Shown: one piece after another, positions 8,511 through 15,886 of the stretch
Numbering within the stretch: the first letter of the stretch is position 1
Layout: each line of letters starts with the position of its first letter
DNA from: a virus
Length of the DNA stretch: 38,832 nucleotides
Reading direction: 5' to 3' (one strand)
Virus record (IMG/VR): IMGVR_UViG_3300036715_001875
Location: 1-38,832 of that record
Made by a program: the position numbers and the translations under genes
The notes under the pieces: generated by a model
Seen by the model: only the letters and a program-made list of their open reading frames with translations
What the model was told of the DNA's origin: nothing
The model's database searches: none

Positions 8511-8771
8511 ATGAAAATCCACGCCACAACTACATTCATGCACGGTCGCACGCGCTTCGAGGCCGGGCAGAAATACCAGATTCCCGGTCGCACCGGCGGC
8601 TATTTTGTCCACAGCGGCTGGGCAACCGAATTGCCAGATACCGAGGCGGACACGCTCTACATCGACATCGCCGAACTGGAGGGCGATGCGCCGCTGCCAG
8701 TCAGCACCGACACCACACTGGTGATTGATACCGGCACCAACGCCCAACCTGCTGACGTGATGGGAGCATAA
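8511..8771 (+). CDS. Small hypothetical head-region protein
   Basis: 86 aa from the ATG at 8511, which is better spaced from AGGAG (8501-8505) than the adjacent ATG at 8508. The N-terminus (KIHATTTFMHGRTRFEAGQKY) and GRTGGYFVHSGWATEL are beta-rich, with an acidic C-terminal tail. It resembles a small SH3-like or ferredoxin-like domain, but no family is recognised. It is co-transcribed with the capsid-to-connector block. Confidence 0.7.
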   Translation: MKIHATTTFMHGRTRFEAGQKYQIPGRTGGYFVHSGWATELPDTEADTLYIDIAELEGDAPLPVSTDTTLVIDTGTNAQPADVMGA

Positions 8772-8773
8772 CC

Positions 8774-9175
8774 ATGGCAAAACGCATTAACCCAAGCGTG
8801 CTTGACGGCGCGCTCAATATCATCAAAACCGGCATTTCCGGCCTTGGTCCCGCGAATAAAATCATCGCGTGCTCTGCCGAGCCGGTCACTTTTACCGACG
8901 CCAATGTGACCTACGCGCTGGCCAGCAGCGTAATGGCCGGTACTGATTTCACGATCGCAAACGGTATCACCGGCGGCAACACCCCGCGCAAAATTACCAT
9001 GGCGGCAAAATCCGGCGCATCCATCACCACCACCGGCACGGCCACCCACGTCGCGCTGGTCGATACCGTCAATTCCGCGCTGTTGCTTGTCACTACCTGC
9101 ACCAGCCAGGCGCTCACCGCTGGCAACACGCTCAATTTCCCCAGCTGGGGCGATGAAATCGGCGCACCGACCTGA
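8774..9175 (+). CDS. Hypothetical head-region protein
   Basis: 133 aa starting two bases after the previous stop. Thr/Ala-rich beta pattern (ASVMAGTDFTIANGITGGNT, ITMAAKSGASITTTGTATHVALVDT) ending FPSWGDEIGAPT. Such proteins recur next to phiE125-type connector genes and are probably virion components. No enzymatic motif is visible. Confidence 0.72.
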   Translation: MAKRINPSVLDGALNIIKTGISGLGPANKIIACSAEPVTFTDANVTYALASSVMAGTDFTIANGITGGNTPRKITMAAKSGASITTTGTATHVALVDTVNSALLLVTTCTSQALTAGNTLNFPSWGDEIGAPT

Positions 9176-9190
9176 TCCGGGTGATAGATC

Positions 9191-9493
9191 ATGCAAAGTG
9201 ATTTTCAGCAGGATGCGGCGGGCTGGTGGATTAAAAAAGACCCGGCGGCGGTACTCGACTACACGCTTGACTGGTCTACCGACGGCTGGCTGGGAATTGA
9301 CACGATTGCCAGTGTAGTATGGGCTGTCCCGGCAGGTATCACCCAGACGGCGGCGAGCAACACCACCACCGGCGCAACCGTCTGGCTGTCTGGCGGCACC
9401 CTCGCCACCAGCTACACCGTTACCTGCCGCATCACCACCGCCGCAGGCCGCACCGACGAGCGCAGCTTCCGCATCATCATCAAGGACAGATAA
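9191..9493 (+). CDS. Ig-like/beta-sandwich phage structural protein
   Basis: 100 aa. The opening GWWIKKDPAAVLDYTLDWS and GWLGIDTIASVVW, then alternating strands GATVWLSGGTLATSYTVTCRITT and RSFRIIIKDR, match a small beta-sandwich protein often found just before the phiE125 gp8-like connector gene. It is probably a head or neck accessory. The stop codon overlaps the next start (TAATG), giving coupling. Confidence 0.75.
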   Translation: MQSDFQQDAAGWWIKKDPAAVLDYTLDWSTDGWLGIDTIASVVWAVPAGITQTAASNTTTGATVWLSGGTLATSYTVTCRITTAAGRTDERSFRIIIKDR

Positions 9494-10194
9494 TGCCGGT
9501 TAAAATCATCGCCCAGCCGAGCGTCGAACCGATCTCGCTGGCGGACGCACGCCTGCACTTGCGCATTACCGGCAGCGCCGACGCCACCATCGTCACACCC
9601 GAAGACGGCCTGATCAAAATGCTCATCGGTGCCGCGCGCCGTGCTGCCGAGACCATCACCCGCCGCGCGCTGATTACTCAGCAGTGGCAGATGGTCGTTG
9701 ACCGCTTCCCGTCGCCGATGGGTGCGCGCCTGGCCGATTACTGGCTGGGCCAGTCATGGGGCATGTCCGGCATGAGCGGCGTCAGCCAGTTCGCACCCAC
9801 CGACCGCACCGGTTACGCCATCATGCTGCCGTTCCCGCCGCTTGCCACGGTTGACAGCATCCAGTACCTTGACCCGGCAGGTGTGCTGCAAACCTTGCCC
9901 ACAGCAAATTATGTGGTCGACACCACCAGCGAACCCGGCCGCATCGTGCCTGCGCTCGGCTACGCCTGGCCAAGTACCCTGCTACAGATCGACGCCGTCA
10001 CCGTCAAATTCACCGTCGGCTATGGATTCGCCGAAACCGACGTGCCCGAAGGCATCCGCTCCTGGATGCTGTTGATGATCGGCACCCTGTACGAAAACCG
10101 CGAGCTGGTCGCCATCCTGCAAAAAGGTCGCCTCCAAGAGCTGCCATACGTTGACGGCCTGCTCGACCCCTACCGCGTGCAGTACTTCGCCTGA
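9493..10194 (+). CDS. Head-tail connector, phiE125 gp8 / HK97 gp6-like
   Basis: 233 aa from the ATG at 9493; upstream in-frame codons overlap the previous gene and are rejected. The start MPVKIIAQPSVEPISLADARLHLRI is the classic gp6-like/phiE125 gp8 signature (LADARLHLR), followed by IKMLIGAARRAAETITRRALITQQW and a late RSWMLLMIGTLYENRE helix. It forms the ring under the portal that receives the tail. It is overlapped by one base at both ends (TAATG, TGATG). Confidence 0.88.
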   Translation: MPVKIIAQPSVEPISLADARLHLRITGSADATIVTPEDGLIKMLIGAARRAAETITRRALITQQWQMVVDRFPSPMGARLADYWLGQSWGMSGMSGVSQFAPTDRTGYAIMLPFPPLATVDSIQYLDPAGVLQTLPTANYVVDTTSEPGRIVPALGYAWPSTLLQIDAVTVKFTVGYGFAETDVPEGIRSWMLLMIGTLYENRELVAILQKGRLQELPYVDGLLDPYRVQYFA

Positions 10195-10538
10195 TGGCAC
10201 GCACTGGTGATTTCCGCAGACTGGTCACGCTACAGGCGCGTAGCGCCACGCAGGACAGCTATGGCAGCCAGGTAAACACATGGTACGACGTCGCGCCGCT
10301 GTGGGCTGACATGAACCCCCTGCAAGGCCGCGAACTGCTCGCCGCGCAAGCGCTGTATACCGAAGTCACCAGCGAAATCAGCGTGCGCTACAGCAGCGTG
10401 TTCGCCGACCCCAAGGCCATCGCCGCCATGCGTCTGAGCTACGCCGGGCGCTATTTTGACATCCTCGGCATGGTCAACGAGGAAGAGCGCAATCACATCG
10501 TCAAACTGTTTTGCAAAGAAGGGGTCAGCGATGGCTAA
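10194..10538 (+). CDS. Head closure / head-tail adaptor protein, SPP1 gp16-like
   Basis: 114 aa. The pattern GDFRRLVTLQARSATQDSYGSQVNTW, LWADMNPLQGRELLAAQ, then ISVRYSSVF and RYFDILGMVNEEERN is typical of the phage head-tail joining (gp16) family of small beta-barrels that plug the connector. It sits directly after the gp6-like connector as in related phages and overlaps the next gene by eight bases. Confidence 0.88.
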   Translation: MARTGDFRRLVTLQARSATQDSYGSQVNTWYDVAPLWADMNPLQGRELLAAQALYTEVTSEISVRYSSVFADPKAIAAMRLSYAGRYFDILGMVNEEERNHIVKLFCKEGVSDG

Positions 10539-10905
10539 CAGCATCGTCACCGGAATTGATGAATTTCGCACCGGCCTCGTTACCGGCATGGCCAACCAGC
10601 GCAGCGTCATTCGCAACCAGCTGGAAGCGCTGGGCGTGCAAATGGTTGCCGAAATGCGCGCCAATGCACCACGCAAAACCGGGGCGCTGGCGGCTTCAAT
10701 CCACGCCGAAACCATCGATACCAACCACGGCGAAAAGCTCGACATCCAGATCGGCGATGAAGTGGCATTCTATGCCGCGCACGATGAATACGGCACCGCA
10801 CACCAGCCCGCCCGGCCGTTTGTGCGCCCGGTTTTTTACCGTTATGAAAAACTGATACCCGGCCAAATGGAACAAAGCATCGTCAATGCCTGGGGCACTC
10901 AATGA
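10531..10905 (+). CDS. HK97 gp10-like tail completion protein
   Basis: 124 aa from the ATG at 10531; the longer open frame from 10456 overlaps the upstream gene. Motifs RANAPRKTGALAASI and FYAAHDEYGTAHQPARPFVRP are the characteristic HK97 gp10 (tail completion, lambda gpZ-like) signatures. It finishes the tail so that it can join the head. It overlaps the next gene by four bases. Confidence 0.9.
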   Translation: MANSIVTGIDEFRTGLVTGMANQRSVIRNQLEALGVQMVAEMRANAPRKTGALAASIHAETIDTNHGEKLDIQIGDEVAFYAAHDEYGTAHQPARPFVRPVFYRYEKLIPGQMEQSIVNAWGTQ

Positions 10906-11258
10906 CCATCGAAGAACAACTCACCGCGCTGCTGTCGCCGCTGCTGCCTGGCGGCCTGCATCCGCACATCGCACCGCAAAACAGCGTCACGCCTTACGCT
11001 ATCTATCAGGAGATCATCAGCCCGACAGAAAACACCCTGTCGGACGGCGTGCCGATCCAGCAAAGCGTCATGCAGATCGATGTGTACGACAAAACCTATC
11101 CGCTGGTAAAAACCGCATCGAACACGCTCGAAACGGCGATGCAGGCCGCGTTTGCAGCGGGCACCCTGGCTGGTGTGCAGCGCAGCCGCCGCAGCCTGTA
11201 CGAGCCAGACCCAAAGCTGCATCGCATCATGTACGAATTCAGCCTCTGGTATCACTGA
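10902..11258 (+). CDS. Tail completion/terminator protein, DUF3168
   Basis: 118 aa. DUF3168 (gp17/lambda gpU-like) features are an N-terminal helix, PYAIYQEIISPTENTLSDG, QQSVMQIDVYDKTYPLVKTAS and a C-terminal strand KLHRIMYEFSLWYH. These proteins cap the tail tube at the head-proximal end. It overlaps the gp10-like gene by ATGA and is followed by a terminator. Confidence 0.88.
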   Translation: MTIEEQLTALLSPLLPGGLHPHIAPQNSVTPYAIYQEIISPTENTLSDGVPIQQSVMQIDVYDKTYPLVKTASNTLETAMQAAFAAGTLAGVQRSRRSLYEPDPKLHRIMYEFSLWYH

Positions 11259-11274
11259 TTAACCGCTTTACCCA

Positions 11275-11299
11275 GCCCGCTGCTCGCGGGCTTTTTTTT
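11275..11299 (+). terminator. Intrinsic terminator before tail tube gene
   Basis: The stem GCCCGC (11275-11280) pairs with GCGGGC (11286-11291) and is followed by eight T (11292-11299). It separates connector genes from tail genes. Confidence 0.85.
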
Positions 11300-11322
11300 C
11301 GTCCACAGTTAAGGAGGCCACC

Positions 11323-11970
11323 ATGCCCAGTACCGCCCAAGTTGCACAGCAATCAAAATTTTACGTTTCCGGCACGCCGGGCGCGGCGATTTCCATTACC
11401 GGCATCAGCAAGGCAGCGGTGGCTGCGGTGACGGCAACCAATACCGTAGCCGTCGGCGACGTGGTGATTTTCGGTTCGGTCACAAACATGCCTGAAATTG
11501 CTGGCCGGATTGGTATCGTTGCCGCAACTCCAGCGCCTTCCGGTACGGCGTTCTCGGTCAATATCGACTCCAGCGCTTTCGCTGCTGTCGGCACCACCGG
11601 CACAGCCACACCGCAGACCTTTACCAAGGTCGGCAACGTGATGGACTTCACGCCAGACGGCGGCACCTCCAACGTGATTGACGTCACCAACCTGGATTCG
11701 CTGGCCAAGGAAAAGCGCCAGGGCTTGCAGGATAACGGCAACTATGCGCTAACGTTCGATTCCGACGACACCGACCCGGGCCAGCTTGCCCTGATCGCCG
11801 CCCGCGCCGCGCAATCGGTCGTGGTATTCAAAAACGTCTATCCCGGTGGCCTGAAAATCCGCGTTTTCCAGGGCTTCGTGCAAAAGATCAGCGAGCCAGT
11901 GGCAGGCGTGGATAAAACCCTGCGCAGCACCGGCACCATCGTCGTCACTGGCGCAATTTCGCGGGGTTGA
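11323..11970 (+). CDS. Major tail tube protein
   Basis: 215 aa with a strong RBS (AAGGAGG) seven bases upstream. It contains the tail-tube pattern TPDGGTSNVIDVTNLDSLAKEKRQGLQDNGNYAL followed by FDSDDTDPGQLALIAARA, and C-terminal strands KIRVFQGFVQKISEPVAGVDKTLRSTGTIVV, typical of HK97 gp13/lambda gpV-like tube proteins. An unusually Ala/Thr-rich insert at residues ~20-95 (ITGISKAAVAAVTATNT and on) may be an exposed domain. The stop overlaps the next start. Confidence 0.85.
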   Translation: MPSTAQVAQQSKFYVSGTPGAAISITGISKAAVAAVTATNTVAVGDVVIFGSVTNMPEIAGRIGIVAATPAPSGTAFSVNIDSSAFAAVGTTGTATPQTFTKVGNVMDFTPDGGTSNVIDVTNLDSLAKEKRQGLQDNGNYALTFDSDDTDPGQLALIAARAAQSVVVFKNVYPGGLKIRVFQGFVQKISEPVAGVDKTLRSTGTIVVTGAISRG

Positions 11971-12299
11971 TGCAGATCATGGATAAAGCTGCCCTGCTGG
12001 CGCTGTTTGCGCCGAAAATCATCGAAGTGGACGTCCCTGGTATCGGCCTGACCCGGTTGCGTGAACTCAGCGCACCCGAAGTCAACGACGCGCGCGAGGC
12101 ATGCGCAAAAGCCGACAAGTCCGATTTTGGCCTGTACCTCATCATTGCCTCGGTCGTCGATGCCGACGATAAGCCGTTGTTCGCGCGCGCCGACCTGGAC
12201 GACCTGCGCAAAGCCAGCCAGCGTACCATGGGCGAGATGGTCACGGCGGTGATGGAAATCAACGGCTTCCAGGTCAAGGACGCCGCGCCAAAAAACTGA
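11970..12299 (+). CDS. Tail assembly chaperone, gpG-like
   Basis: 109 aa from the ATG at 11970 (TGATG overlap with the tube gene); an ATG at 11979 is an alternative. This is the helical chaperone that coats the tape measure protein during tail assembly and is absent from virions. IIEVDVPGIGLTRLRELSAPEVNDARE is typical of the family. The gene ends PKN-stop on the slippery heptamer A AAA AAC, so a minority of ribosomes should slip -1 and make a gpGT fusion with the next frame. Confidence 0.85.
   Translation: MQIMDKAALLALFAPKIIEVDVPGIGLTRLRELSAPEVNDAREACAKADKSDFGLYLIIASVVDADDKPLFARADLDDLRKASQRTMGEMVTAVMEINGFQVKDAAPKN
12290..12296 (+). promoter_or_regulatory. Programmed -1 ribosomal frameshift site A AAA AAC
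   Basis: The zero-frame codons CCA AAA AAC TGA contain the canonical heptamer A AAA AAC immediately before the stop. Slipping back one base reads on as LTWSPDRLMLFRLALALRR and continues open to 12673. Frameshifting here is the conserved way long-tailed phages make the gpG and gpGT pair. Confidence 0.88.
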
Positions 12300-12673
12300 C
12301 CTGGTCACCGGATCGGCTCATGCTGTTCCGGCTGGCGCTGGCCTTGCGCCGCACCATTGCCGAACTCAGCATGCCCGGCGTCCTGTCGCACGCCGAATAC
12401 CTCGACTGGATCGAATACTACCGGCAAGAACCGTGGGGAGAAGAACGCGCCGACCTACGCGCAGGCACCATCTCTGCGGTCATTGCCAACGCTTACACGC
12501 TGTGGAACGGCGGCGAAGCCAAGCACAAGCCCAGCGATTTCATGCCCTATCTGAACCGCCCTGCGGTGGTTGAAACGGTAGAAGAACAAATTCTGACCGA
12601 TGAAGAACTGGCCGCCTGGGCCGATGCTACAATCTACGGGTTTGCCCCTGAACCCAATGTAGAGGAAGCATGA
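12296..12673 (+). CDS. gpT-like extension of tail assembly chaperone (frameshift product)
   Basis: The -1 frame is open from the slippery site to the stop at 12671-12673. DRLMLFRLALALRRTIAEL, HAEYLDWIEYYRQEPWGEERADLR and the acidic end match lambda gpT/Phage_tail_T. The main product should be the fusion from 11970 through the slip at 12296; an internal ATG at 12320 gives a 117-aa stand-alone form but has no good RBS. The T domain recruits tail tube subunits to the tape measure-chaperone complex. Confidence 0.85.
   Translation: MTWSPDRLMLFRLALALRRTIAELSMPGVLSHAEYLDWIEYYRQEPWGEERADLRAGTISAVIANAYTLWNGGEAKHKPSDFMPYLNRPAVVETVEEQILTDEELAAWADATIYGFAPEPNVEEA
12625..12633 (+). promoter_or_regulatory. 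Candidate extended -10 promoter for the signal-peptide gene
   Basis: TGC TACAAT gives an extended -10 (TGn) plus a 5/6 match to TATAAT, inside the end of the gpT frame. No good -35 is visible. A start near 12640 would give a ~35-base leader with AGAGGA (12661-12666) eight bases before the ATG at 12675. Confidence 0.45.
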
Positions 12674-12674
12674 T

Positions 12675-12950
12675 ATGCATAATAAATTATTCATGGCAGT
12701 GGTTTTGATTGGCTGTTTTGCAGCGCCGTTTGCGCATGCAGATGGAACGGTCGGCGCAACTGATAAATGTCAATTTTCTTATCAGGGCGCGATCGGGCAA
12801 AGAAGCTGGTCGCTTGCCGATGCAGCCCATCAAGAATGCAGATGGAACGAGGCATTAACCAATGCCGGACGTCAAAATGAAATACAACACAATGCCTATC
12901 AGATGTGGCGGGATGATGCGCCGATACGCATGACCATAGAACGAAAATAA
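12675..12950 (+). CDS. Small exported protein of moron type between gpT and tape measure
   Basis: 91 aa. The N-terminus MHNKLFMAVVLIGCFAAP ends at FAHADG, a clear signal peptide with likely cleavage after AHA (residue 23). LIGC could alternatively act as a short lipobox. The mature part is polar with two Cys (DKCQFSY, HQECRWNE), so one periplasmic disulphide is possible, and a QSWRxW-like aromatic C-terminus. It is more AT-rich than its neighbours and has its own candidate promoter and terminator. HK97 carries gene 15, a superinfection-exclusion moron, at the same place. A role in excluding other phages is inferred; sequence homology to gp15 is not seen. Confidence 0.75.
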   Translation: MHNKLFMAVVLIGCFAAPFAHADGTVGATDKCQFSYQGAIGQRSWSLADAAHQECRWNEALTNAGRQNEIQHNAYQMWRDDAPIRMTIERK

Positions 12951-12974
12951 TCGTTCAGGTATCAACCGCACCAG

Positions 12975-12996
12975 GCCGCCTTCGGGCGGCTTTTTT
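12975..12996 (+). terminator. Intrinsic terminator after the exported moron-like gene
   Basis: A perfect stem GCCGCC-TTCG-GGCGGC with a stable UUCG tetraloop (12975-12990) is followed by six T. It sits between the small exported protein gene and the tape measure gene. Confidence 0.88.
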
Positions 12997-13010
12997 ATTG
13001 GGGATGCCAA

Positions 13011-15374
13011 ATGTTTTCAATCATCAATCTGTCGGTCAATGCCAACGTCGACCACTTTGAAAACACCATGAATCGTGCGGCCAACATCGCCGATCAAAGC
13101 ATGGGTATGGCCGCTGCGAACGCCGACAAATTCCAGTCGCGTTTCGACCAGGCATCGGCCAGCGCCGCCGCGTCTGCCGACAAAATGGCCGGTAACTTCC
13201 AGACTGCCAACGAAAACATGGCCGCATCGGCCAACCAGACCGTCGGCGCGCTCGACAGCATCAGCACCGCTGCCGACCATGTAGACCTGCGCAGCTGGCA
13301 AGACAAGGTTGCCGAGGGGTTTGGTGCAGGCCTTGGCGCTGGCATCGTCGTCGCGCAAACCTGGCTGGATAAGGTTGAAACCTTCGTCGGTGACAAGCTC
13401 AAGGTTATCGGCATTGGACTGGCCATCGCACTGGTGTCCGCGACAGCTGCGGCAGTGTATTCGGCCTATCGCATCATTTCCGCATCGATGGGGTTCCTGA
13501 CGGGTCTATTCACCGGCGACAGCTACAAGTCCGCCAATATCGACGCCGTCATCGCCCTTAACAAAGAAGTCATGACGCTGCAAAACGGATTGCAGATTTC
13601 CGCACAACAGGCTTCAGCGCTCAATTCGGCGCTCAAAGGCCAGGGCGTTGACCCGTCTGCCTATATCAAGGTGATGGACGACACCGCCAACGCCGCGCAC
13701 AAAAATACCGATGAACTCGACCGCCTTGGCGTGGCCTACAAAAGCGCAGACGGCAAGCTGCTGCCGTACAAGACCACACTGGAAAATGCCCGTACCGTGC
13801 TCGATAAATACGCCGCAGGCTGGGATCGCAACGCCGCCGCTGTTGCCATTGGCATGGGCTCATACGACCAGATAAAGACTGTGCTGGCAGTCACCAATGA
13901 CAAGATCGCCGACGCCCAGCAACGCCTGGTGGATTACAACCTGGTGATCGGTTCAGGCACCCAGAAAGCCGTTGCCGATTATCAGACCTCGATGCTCGCA
14001 TTCCAGCAAGAGCTCGACCTCACCAGCAACGGTTTCAAAAAAGCCATCAGCGACCAGATCATGCCGGTGCTAACCGATCTGTCGGATTTCTTCCGCGATG
14101 GCTTTCCGTTTGTAGTCAATGTTTTCCGCTACACCATGGCGACAGTCACCAGCCTGTTTTACGGTTTGAAAGAGGCGGTATTTGTTACAACCGAGGCCAT
14201 ACTGCAGGCGTTCAAATCAATTGGCGATGTGGTCGGGCGCGTCGGCTCGTCACTGAATAAAGCCGCGCACGGCGATTTATCCGGTGCGGCCAACGAGATG
14301 ATGAAAACCCCGGACGACTTAAAAAACCGCTGGGAGCTGGCCGGTAAAAACATGGTCGCCCAATCCGAGCGCAACGCCGCCGCGATGAAACTGGCGTGGG
14401 GTGCCGACAATTTTTCCGGAGCAGATCCGGCTAAAAAGATAGGCACTGGCAAGGTATTTACGCCAGCGGCGAATGATACAAAAGATAAATTTGCCGAAGT
14501 AGACAAGGCCATCCAGAAAACCATCGGCCAGTATCAGGCGCTTACCAATGCCACGCGCGCTGCCTGGGAAGCCTCGCTGGCATCGGAAAAAAGCTACCTG
14601 GCTGAATCCAAAAGCCTGCATGCGCAGGCTGAGGCGGCCAAGCCGAAAGACACCAGCTATGAAGGCCAGGCGCTGGCCGGGCTGGATGTGACGATTGCCA
14701 AAATGAAGCTGGCGCGCCTGAGCAGCGCCAGCGGTACCTCCTACGACGATATCAAGACGCAGGCCGAGCTGGTGCGCACGCTGGCCGGAAACCTGACCGA
14801 TCAGGAAAAGGCACAGAGATCGGTCTCGGAATCATTCGAGGTGCAATCCAAAGCCGCTGCGCGCGCAGCGGCTACAGAAAAGGCAACTCAGCCCGGCCTG
14901 CGTGACGAGTGGAACAAATCGATGGCCACCGTCAATGACCTGACCGCCGCGATGGATTCGCTGAAAAAAGGCACGCAGATCGTGGTGCACAGCGACCAGG
15001 CGAAAATCATCGTCGATCAGATGAAAACCCAGCTCGATGCGCTGAAAGACAAAACCATCACGCTCAAGGTAGTGCGGCAGGATATACCGGCCGCTGCTGC
15101 TGGTTCCAGCAGCCAGTCGGTTGAATGGAGCAAAAAACAGCTTCCCAGCTTTGCCGTGGGCACCGACTACGTGCCGCACGACATGGTCGCAAAAATCCAC
15201 AAAGGCGAACGCATCATCACTGCTGCTGATAACGCTAAATCCGGCAACGTGGTGCCGATCACCATGAATATCCCCGGAATGGGCAGCTACCCGGTGCAGG
15301 CCAGCCCGGACGTTGCCGCCGAAATGCAGACCGCCATCCGTCGCGCCGCCCTCAAATACGGTAACAGCCGATGA
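13011..15374 (+). CDS. Tail tape measure protein
   Basis: 787 aa, preceded by GGGGA. It sets tail length; at roughly 0.15 nm per residue this predicts a tail near 120 nm. The N-terminal ~100 residues are coiled-coil-like and Ala-rich (repeated ASADKMAGNFQTANENMAAS-type patterns). A hydrophobic stretch lies near residues 128-165 (KVIGIGLAIALVSATAAAVY, ISASMGFLTGLF), and a second near 365-385. Long helical repeats follow, then a C-terminal LPSFAVGTDYVPHDMVAKIHKGERI block that recurs at the end of many tape measure proteins. It overlaps the next gene by four bases. Confidence 0.93.
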   Translation: MFSIINLSVNANVDHFENTMNRAANIADQSMGMAAANADKFQSRFDQASASAAASADKMAGNFQTANENMAASANQTVGALDSISTAADHVDLRSWQDKVAEGFGAGLGAGIVVAQTWLDKVETFVGDKLKVIGIGLAIALVSATAAAVYSAYRIISASMGFLTGLFTGDSYKSANIDAVIALNKEVMTLQNGLQISAQQASALNSALKGQGVDPSAYIKVMDDTANAAHKNTDELDRLGVAYKSADGKLLPYKTTLENARTVLDKYAAGWDRNAAAVAIGMGSYDQIKTVLAVTNDKIADAQQRLVDYNLVIGSGTQKAVADYQTSMLAFQQELDLTSNGFKKAISDQIMPVLTDLSDFFRDGFPFVVNVFRYTMATVTSLFYGLKEAVFVTTEAILQAFKSIGDVVGRVGSSLNKAAHGDLSGAANEMMKTPDDLKNRWELAGKNMVAQSERNAAAMKLAWGADNFSGADPAKKIGTGKVFTPAANDTKDKFAEVDKAIQKTIGQYQALTNATRAAWEASLASEKSYLAESKSLHAQAEAAKPKDTSYEGQALAGLDVTIAKMKLARLSSASGTSYDDIKTQAELVRTLAGNLTDQEKAQRSVSESFEVQSKAAARAAATEKATQPGLRDEWNKSMATVNDLTAAMDSLKKGTQIVVHSDQAKIIVDQMKTQLDALKDKTITLKVVRQDIPAAAAGSSSQSVEWSKKQLPSFAVGTDYVPHDMVAKIHKGERIITAADNAKSGNVVPITMNIPGMGSYPVQASPDVAAEMQTAIRRAALKYGNSR

Positions 15375-15886
15375 ACGCGCATAACATCATCATCGCAGGG
15401 GTCAGCATCGCGTTTGATTCTTCCTATCAGATCAGCCAGACATACGATCCATTGGGCGGCGTCAGCCAGCGCCGCATGATGTCCGGTGCGCTCAACCAGC
15501 AAGTGCACTGGCGTAAGCGTCGCACCGTAATCAACGGATCGGGGCGCTATCCTGATGGCCTCGACTCGATCAATTTCGACAACGCTATTAGTATCAGCTG
15601 CATGGCTCCATTGTCGCTGTCCGGCGCATCCAACGTGTTCACCATGCCTGCACCACGACGTACTGATTTTGTCGAAACAGGCTATGCGCTGGTCGGCGAC
15701 CGGCTGGTGAAATCGACAGTCTCGGTAGTGGCCAACGTCGCCACCATCGGCACCGTGTCAGGCGCATCCGGATATCAGGTATTTTATTACCCGATACTGA
15801 GCTGCTACGCCGGTCTGGGTGTGCAGCGCCAGTTCGATGGGCGAGGCACGGTTGCCGGCTGGTCGATCACGGCGGAGGAAATCTAA
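15371..15886 (+). CDS. Minor tail protein (tail tip region)
   Basis: 171 aa, ATGA overlap with the tape measure gene. A beta-rich protein (HNIIIAGVSIAFDSSYQISQTYDPLGG, WRKRRTVINGSGRYPDGLDSINFDN) ending LGVQRQFDGRGTVAGWSITAEEI. Position after the tape measure is that of distal-tail/lambda gpM-type proteins. The exact family is not recognised. Confidence 0.7.
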   Translation: MNAHNIIIAGVSIAFDSSYQISQTYDPLGGVSQRRMMSGALNQQVHWRKRRTVINGSGRYPDGLDSINFDNAISISCMAPLSLSGASNVFTMPAPRRTDFVETGYALVGDRLVKSTVSVVANVATIGTVSGASGYQVFYYPILSCYAGLGVQRQFDGRGTVAGWSITAEEI

